Shown here piece by piece: positions 5,515-8,198 of a stretch of 8,198 bases of DNA. Each line of letters opens with the position of its first letter. Within the stretch, counting starts at the first letter, position 1. The position numbers were made by a program, and so were the translations under genes. Origin of the DNA: an uncultured Flavobacterium sp. (GTDB taxonomy: Bacteria; Bacteroidota; Bacteroidia; Flavobacteriales; Flavobacteriaceae); contig NZ_CAMIHH010000127.1 in NCBI RefSeq assembly GCF_946220915.1, positions 1-8,198 on the forward strand, written 5' to 3'. A model generated the notes under the pieces. The model had not been told where the DNA came from and did not search any database. It was given only the letters and a program-made list of their open reading frames with translations.

Positions 5515-6143
5515 CCCAAAAGCCCGTAGCCGTTTTTCAGGCCAATAACCGCATCCCTGAAAAAAGACTTTGAGGTGCGTACCATAAAGTGCTGCTGCAC
5601 CTGCTCACGCCTGAAAAATACAAGGCCAAGATGATAGGCATCTACGGTAACGGTAACTTTAGGGTGGTTTAGTATTGCCTTCCATGCTTCCTCCATTTGC
5701 AAATTGGAGTGAATGCCGGGGATAATGCACACCGTATCGTTGTGGGAGTTGGAAACGATCTTTTCAAAAGAGGCCAGTAAGGCTTCTTTTTCATTATCGG
5801 CTACAACGGCAAAATCAGTGCCGCCGGGGATGGGTGCCAGTGGCGAAAAGAACCACAGCTTGATCTTGTTCTCCTCACCGGCATAACGCAGCATTTCGGT
5901 TACCCTGTCGGCCTCATTACCAATGACAAAGGATTTGGCCGGCCGGAGATAATTGAATATGCGATACATCAGCTCGGCCTGTGGGTAACCTGTTTGCATG
6001 TTTTGGGTATGATACTCTTTTTTTGAGAGCCTCGCTCCCTTCGCATAAAAAGCCTTGCTCACGAACCTGAACAGGAACGGCGAATGGATGCCATGGTCGT
6101 CTACCGATTTCCAAAGGAATTGTGTGTAGGATAATGTGCTCAT
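5511..6143 (-). CDS. Degenerate SAM-methyltransferase-like protein
   Basis: A 210-residue cytoplasmic protein that resembles a flavobacterial class I methyltransferase-like family. Recognisable parts are FLWKSVDDHGIHSPFLFRFV (residues 9-28), YRIFNYLRPAKSFVIG (60-75), NSHNDTVCIIPGIH (132-145), MEEAWKAILNHPKVTVTVDA (150-169) and LGLVFFRREQVQQHF (172-186). From memory, intact relatives have a glycine-rich SAM loop of the LELGTSLG type where this protein has VIGNEADR (73-80), an FDDIHWS-type segment where it has IPGIHSN (141-147), and a longer insert after the first helix. It is therefore probably short and unable to bind SAM. It starts 52 bp after the ABC-F stop with no -7 box of its own, so it is likely co-transcribed with that gene. 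Its TAA overlaps the stop of the convergent gene. Function unknown; pseudoenzyme status is inferred. Confidence 0.85.
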   Translation of the reverse strand: MSTLSYTQFLWKSVDDHGIHSPFLFRFVSKAFYAKGARLSKKEYHTQNMQTGYPQAELMYRIFNYLRPAKSFVIGNEADRVTEMLRYAGEENKIKLWFFSPLAPIPGGTDFAVVADNEKEALLASFEKIVSNSHNDTVCIIPGIHSNLQMEEAWKAILNHPKVTVTVDAYHLGLVFFRREQVQQHFMVRTSKSFFRDAVIGLKNGYGLLG

Positions 6144-6172
6144 TGTATTTTATGTCGTTGTCGCAGGGTGTT

Positions 6173-6194
6173 CCCCCTTTGGGGGACCAGGGGG
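6173..6194. repeat. Short palindrome between the ABC-F and methyltransferase-like genes
   Basis: CCCCC (6173-6177), TTT, GGGGG (6181-6185), ACCA, then GGGGG (6190-6194). It has the same plan as the repeats at the left end of the window: one pyrimidine arm, a TTT loop, one purine arm, a short spacer and a second purine arm. It begins one base past the ABC-F stop codon. No T-run follows on either strand, so it is not a classic terminator. It could act as an mRNA-stabilising or partial attenuating hairpin between the two genes. Confidence 0.7.
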
Positions 6195-6195
6195 C

Positions 6196-8064
6196 TTATT
6201 CCAGTTTCATGCTAAGTTCAAACCAGCGCTCTGTCTTTTCTTCCAGGCTTTTTAATAGCTTCTCCAGGTCATTGGCTTTTTGTGAAATGTCTTTATCGGC
6301 AATATTTCCATCTGAAAATTGCTTTTCAATATTTTCCTTTTCGCGCTCCAGGTCTTTTATCTCCTTTTCCAGCTTCTGGTATTCTTTCTGTTCATTAAAT
6401 GTAAGCCCGGCTTTCACAGTATTCTGCTTCCAGTTCTTTTTGGCGTTGTCACCTACCGGCTTCAGTTCTTCTTTTGCAGGCTCGCTGCTGTCTTCGTAGG
6501 TACGGAAGTCGCTGTAATTGCCAGGAAAATCTTCAATTGCGCCTTCGCCCCTGAATACGAACAGGTGGTCTACGATCTTGTCCATAAAGTACCTGTCGTG
6601 CGATACTACTACAAGGCAGCCGGGATAGTCGAGCAGGAAGCTTTCCAGCACGTTGAGCGTCACGATGTCAAGGTCGTTCGTTGGCTCATCCAGGATAAGG
6701 AAGTTAGGGTTTTGTATAAGCACGGTACACAGGTACAGGCGCTTCAGTTCGCCGCCGCTCAGTTTTTCTACAAAATCATATTGTTTTTTGCGGTCAAACA
6801 GGAAACGTTCCAGCAGCTGTGCTGCCGATATGATCCTGCCTTTTGCCAATGGGATGTATTCGCCAAATTCTTTTATGATGTCGATCACTTTCTGCTCAGG
6901 CTTAGGATTGATGCCGCTTTGCGTGTAATAGCCAAGCTTTATGGTATCGCCCACTATTACTTTGCCGCTGTCGGGAGGCATTGTTTGTGTAAGGATGTTC
7001 AGGAATGTCGACTTTCCGGTGCCATTTTTCCCAATGATCCCGATGCGCTCACCCTTTTTAAAATTAAAACTGAAGTTGTCAAGTATTGTTTTGTCTTTAA
7101 AATGCTTTGATACATTGTGAAGCTCAACGATCTTGCTGCCCATGCGTTCCATGTTGATCTCAAGTTCTACCTGGTGCTCCTTCCGGCGGCTGTGTGCTTT
7201 TTCCTGTATCACGTAAAAGTCGTCCTGCCTTGATTTCGACTTGGTGGTACGTGCCTTAGGCTGTCGGCGCATCCAATCCAATTCTTTTACATAAAGGTTC
7301 TTCGCTTTATCAATGCTGGCGTTCTCAGCGGCAATGCGCTCTTCTTTTTTATTGAGGTAATAGGAATAATTGCCTTTGTATTGGTACAGCTTGCCGTTCT
7401 CAAGTTCTATGATCTCATTGCACACACGCTCCAGGAAAAAACGGTCGTGGGTAACCATGAACAGGGTCATGTTCTCTTTGGCAAAATAATTTTCCAGCCA
7501 CTCGATCATTTCCAGGTCAAGATGGTTGGTAGGCTCGTCGAGTATAAGGAGATCCGGTTTGCTTGTCAGGATGATGGCCAGCGCCACGCGCTTCTTTTGC
7601 CCGCCGCTCAGGTTTTTTATTTTCAGCTTCAGGTCGTCCAGCTTCAGTTTGGAGAGTATCTGTTTGTACTGGGTTTCAAAGTCCCATGCGTTGTGCAGCT
7701 CCATCTTTTCGAAAGCCTTTTGGTAGGCTTCCTCATCTTCCGGGTTTTCCAGGGCTTTCTCGTATTGCGATATTACCTTCAGCACTTCATTGTCCGAAGC
7801 AAAGATACTTTCCTCAATGGTTAGTTCCGGATCCAGCTTGGGCTCCTGTGGCAGGAACGCCATCTTGATTTCCTTACGGATAACTACCTGGCCTGTGTCA
7901 GGTATGTCTTCTCCGGTTAATATTTTAAGTATGCTGGTCTTGCCGGTGCCATTTTTTGCTATGAAGGCGATCTTCTGGTCTTTGTTGATGCCGAAGGAAA
8001 GGTTCTCGAAAAGCGTGCGCTCCCCGAAGGACTTTGATATGTTCTCTACTGAAAGGTAATTCAC
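6196..8064 (-). CDS. uup: ABC-F family ATPase, Uup type
   Basis: A 622-residue soluble protein with two ABC ATPase domains and no membrane segments. Domain 1 has a Walker A variant AKNGTGKT (36-43), signature LSGGQ (152-156), Walker B LLILDE (172-177) and the switch histidine H206. The basic inter-domain linker spans about 236-310 and includes ELDWMRRQPKARTTKSKSRQ (261-280). Domain 2 has GKNGTGKS (345-352), LSGGE (435-439), FLILDE (455-460) and H489. The tail (about 553-622, from LTFNEQKEYQKLEKEIKDLE) is the coiled-coil C-terminal domain that marks Uup among ABC-F proteins. The family acts on ribosomes, and Uup is also linked to branched DNA and transposon excision. The start is GTG at 8064: it gives the family's usual N-terminus (MNYLSVENISKSFGE), and no in-frame ATG lies between the -7 box and it. 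It is first gene of a likely two-gene unit. Confidence 0.95.
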   Translation of the reverse strand: MNYLSVENISKSFGERTLFENLSFGINKDQKIAFIAKNGTGKTSILKILTGEDIPDTGQVVIRKEIKMAFLPQEPKLDPELTIEESIFASDNEVLKVISQYEKALENPEDEEAYQKAFEKMELHNAWDFETQYKQILSKLKLDDLKLKIKNLSGGQKKRVALAIILTSKPDLLILDEPTNHLDLEMIEWLENYFAKENMTLFMVTHDRFFLERVCNEIIELENGKLYQYKGNYSYYLNKKEERIAAENASIDKAKNLYVKELDWMRRQPKARTTKSKSRQDDFYVIQEKAHSRRKEHQVELEINMERMGSKIVELHNVSKHFKDKTILDNFSFNFKKGERIGIIGKNGTGKSTFLNILTQTMPPDSGKVIVGDTIKLGYYTQSGINPKPEQKVIDIIKEFGEYIPLAKGRIISAAQLLERFLFDRKKQYDFVEKLSGGELKRLYLCTVLIQNPNFLILDEPTNDLDIVTLNVLESFLLDYPGCLVVVSHDRYFMDKIVDHLFVFRGEGAIEDFPGNYSDFRTYEDSSEPAKEELKPVGDNAKKNWKQNTVKAGLTFNEQKEYQKLEKEIKDLEREKENIEKQFSDGNIADKDISQKANDLEKLLKSLEEKTERWFELSMKLE

Positions 8065-8080
8065 TTTATAAGCTTTTTTG

Positions 8081-8088
8081 CAAAAGTA
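8081..8088 (-). promoter_or_regulatory. -7 box TACTTTTG of the ABC-F gene
   Basis: On the minus strand TACTTTTG matches TAnnTTTG and ends 16 nt before the GTG start, implying a leader of about 10 nt. At 19 nt upstream there is only TTTT in place of TTTG, so the -33 box is weak. The upstream terminator (8137-8107) ends just before this region. Confidence 0.6.
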
Positions 8089-8106
8089 ACGTATTAATTA
8101 TGAATT

Positions 8107-8137
8107 AAAAATCCCGGCCGCAATTTGCAACAGGGAT
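8107..8137 (-). terminator. Intrinsic terminator on the minus strand, upstream of the ABC-F gene
   Basis: Read on the minus strand: ATCCC, T, GTTGC, loop AAATT, GCGGC, C, GGGAT, then TTTT. The arms pair throughout apart from one internal T/C mismatch and two G-T wobbles. On the plus strand the same wobbles become C/A mismatches, so the structure favours minus-strand RNA. It would end a minus-strand gene lying to the right, in agreement with the partial reading frame at the window edge. Confidence 0.65.
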
Positions 8138-8168
8138 CCTGCCTATATATGTAATGGTGTATGGTAGC

Positions 8169-8198
8169 TTATTTTTTTACTTTCATGCAGTCGCAGGA
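8169..8198 (-). CDS. Probable C-terminal end of a minus-strand gene, partial
   Basis: Nine codons and a TAA (stop at 8171-8169) read SCDCMKVKK on the minus strand. The remainder is outside the window. The coding call rests mainly on the strand-specific terminator 32 nt downstream. The cysteine pair and basic end are suggestive but too short for any family assignment. Confidence 0.4.
   Translation of the reverse strand, partial: SCDCMKVKK

Noticed and set aside
6319..7110. 263-codon open frame on the plus strand opposite the ABC-F gene
   Set aside because: It is antisense to conserved ABC-F motifs, and its hydrophobic translation is explained by the complement of coiled-coil and NBD codons.
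322..8064. Defence system or other multi-gene island
   Set aside because: The genes are a housekeeping enzyme, an Uup-type ABC-F protein and small single-gene units. No nuclease, toxin, integrase, transposase or reverse transcriptase is visible.

Overview
The window looks like chromosomal DNA from a member of the Bacteroidota, most likely a Flavobacteriaceae (Flavobacterium or a close relative). The evidence is indirect but consistent. Most of the genes with a visible promoter carry the Bacteroidota -7 box TAnnTTTG, and two of them also have a TTTG -33 box at the expected distance. Shine-Dalgarno sequences are absent. The CarB is the short 950-residue form, and several proteins resemble families seen mainly in flavobacteria. 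No phage, IS, plasmid or CRISPR locus is visible.

Layout: bases 1-271 are non-coding and hold a cluster of GC-rich palindromic repeats: two near-identical 61-bp tandem units, a third diverged unit, a different inverted repeat (TTGTCATT...AATGACAA), and decayed fragments of the first family. The last fragment runs into the carB promoter. carB (322-3174, +) follows, with a clear intrinsic terminator. Next come a secreted protein of unknown function (3347-3919, +), a convergent small DUF2188-type protein (3976-4212, -), a surface-lipoprotein candidate (4435-5118, +) with its own promoter and terminator, and a small basic protein with a Rho_N/SAP-like C-terminus (5260-5514, +). The right third is a minus-strand unit: an Uup-type ABC-F ATPase (8064-6196) followed by a degenerate SAM-methyltransferase-like protein (6143-5511). 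A short palindrome resembling the repeats at the left end sits between them. At the right edge there is probably the last nine codons of another minus-strand gene, followed by a strand-specific terminator.

The genes do not form one pathway. carB is central metabolism (carbamoyl phosphate for pyrimidines and arginine), and the ABC-F protein acts on ribosomes or nucleic-acid structures. The small proteins in the middle are separate single-gene units. I find no convincing new multi-gene system. The observations most worth checking are the palindromic repeat architecture (one pyrimidine arm facing two competing purine arms) and its reach into the carB promoter, the methyltransferase-like protein that seems to have lost its cofactor site, and the lipoprotein with a possible surface-export signal and an internal duplication.
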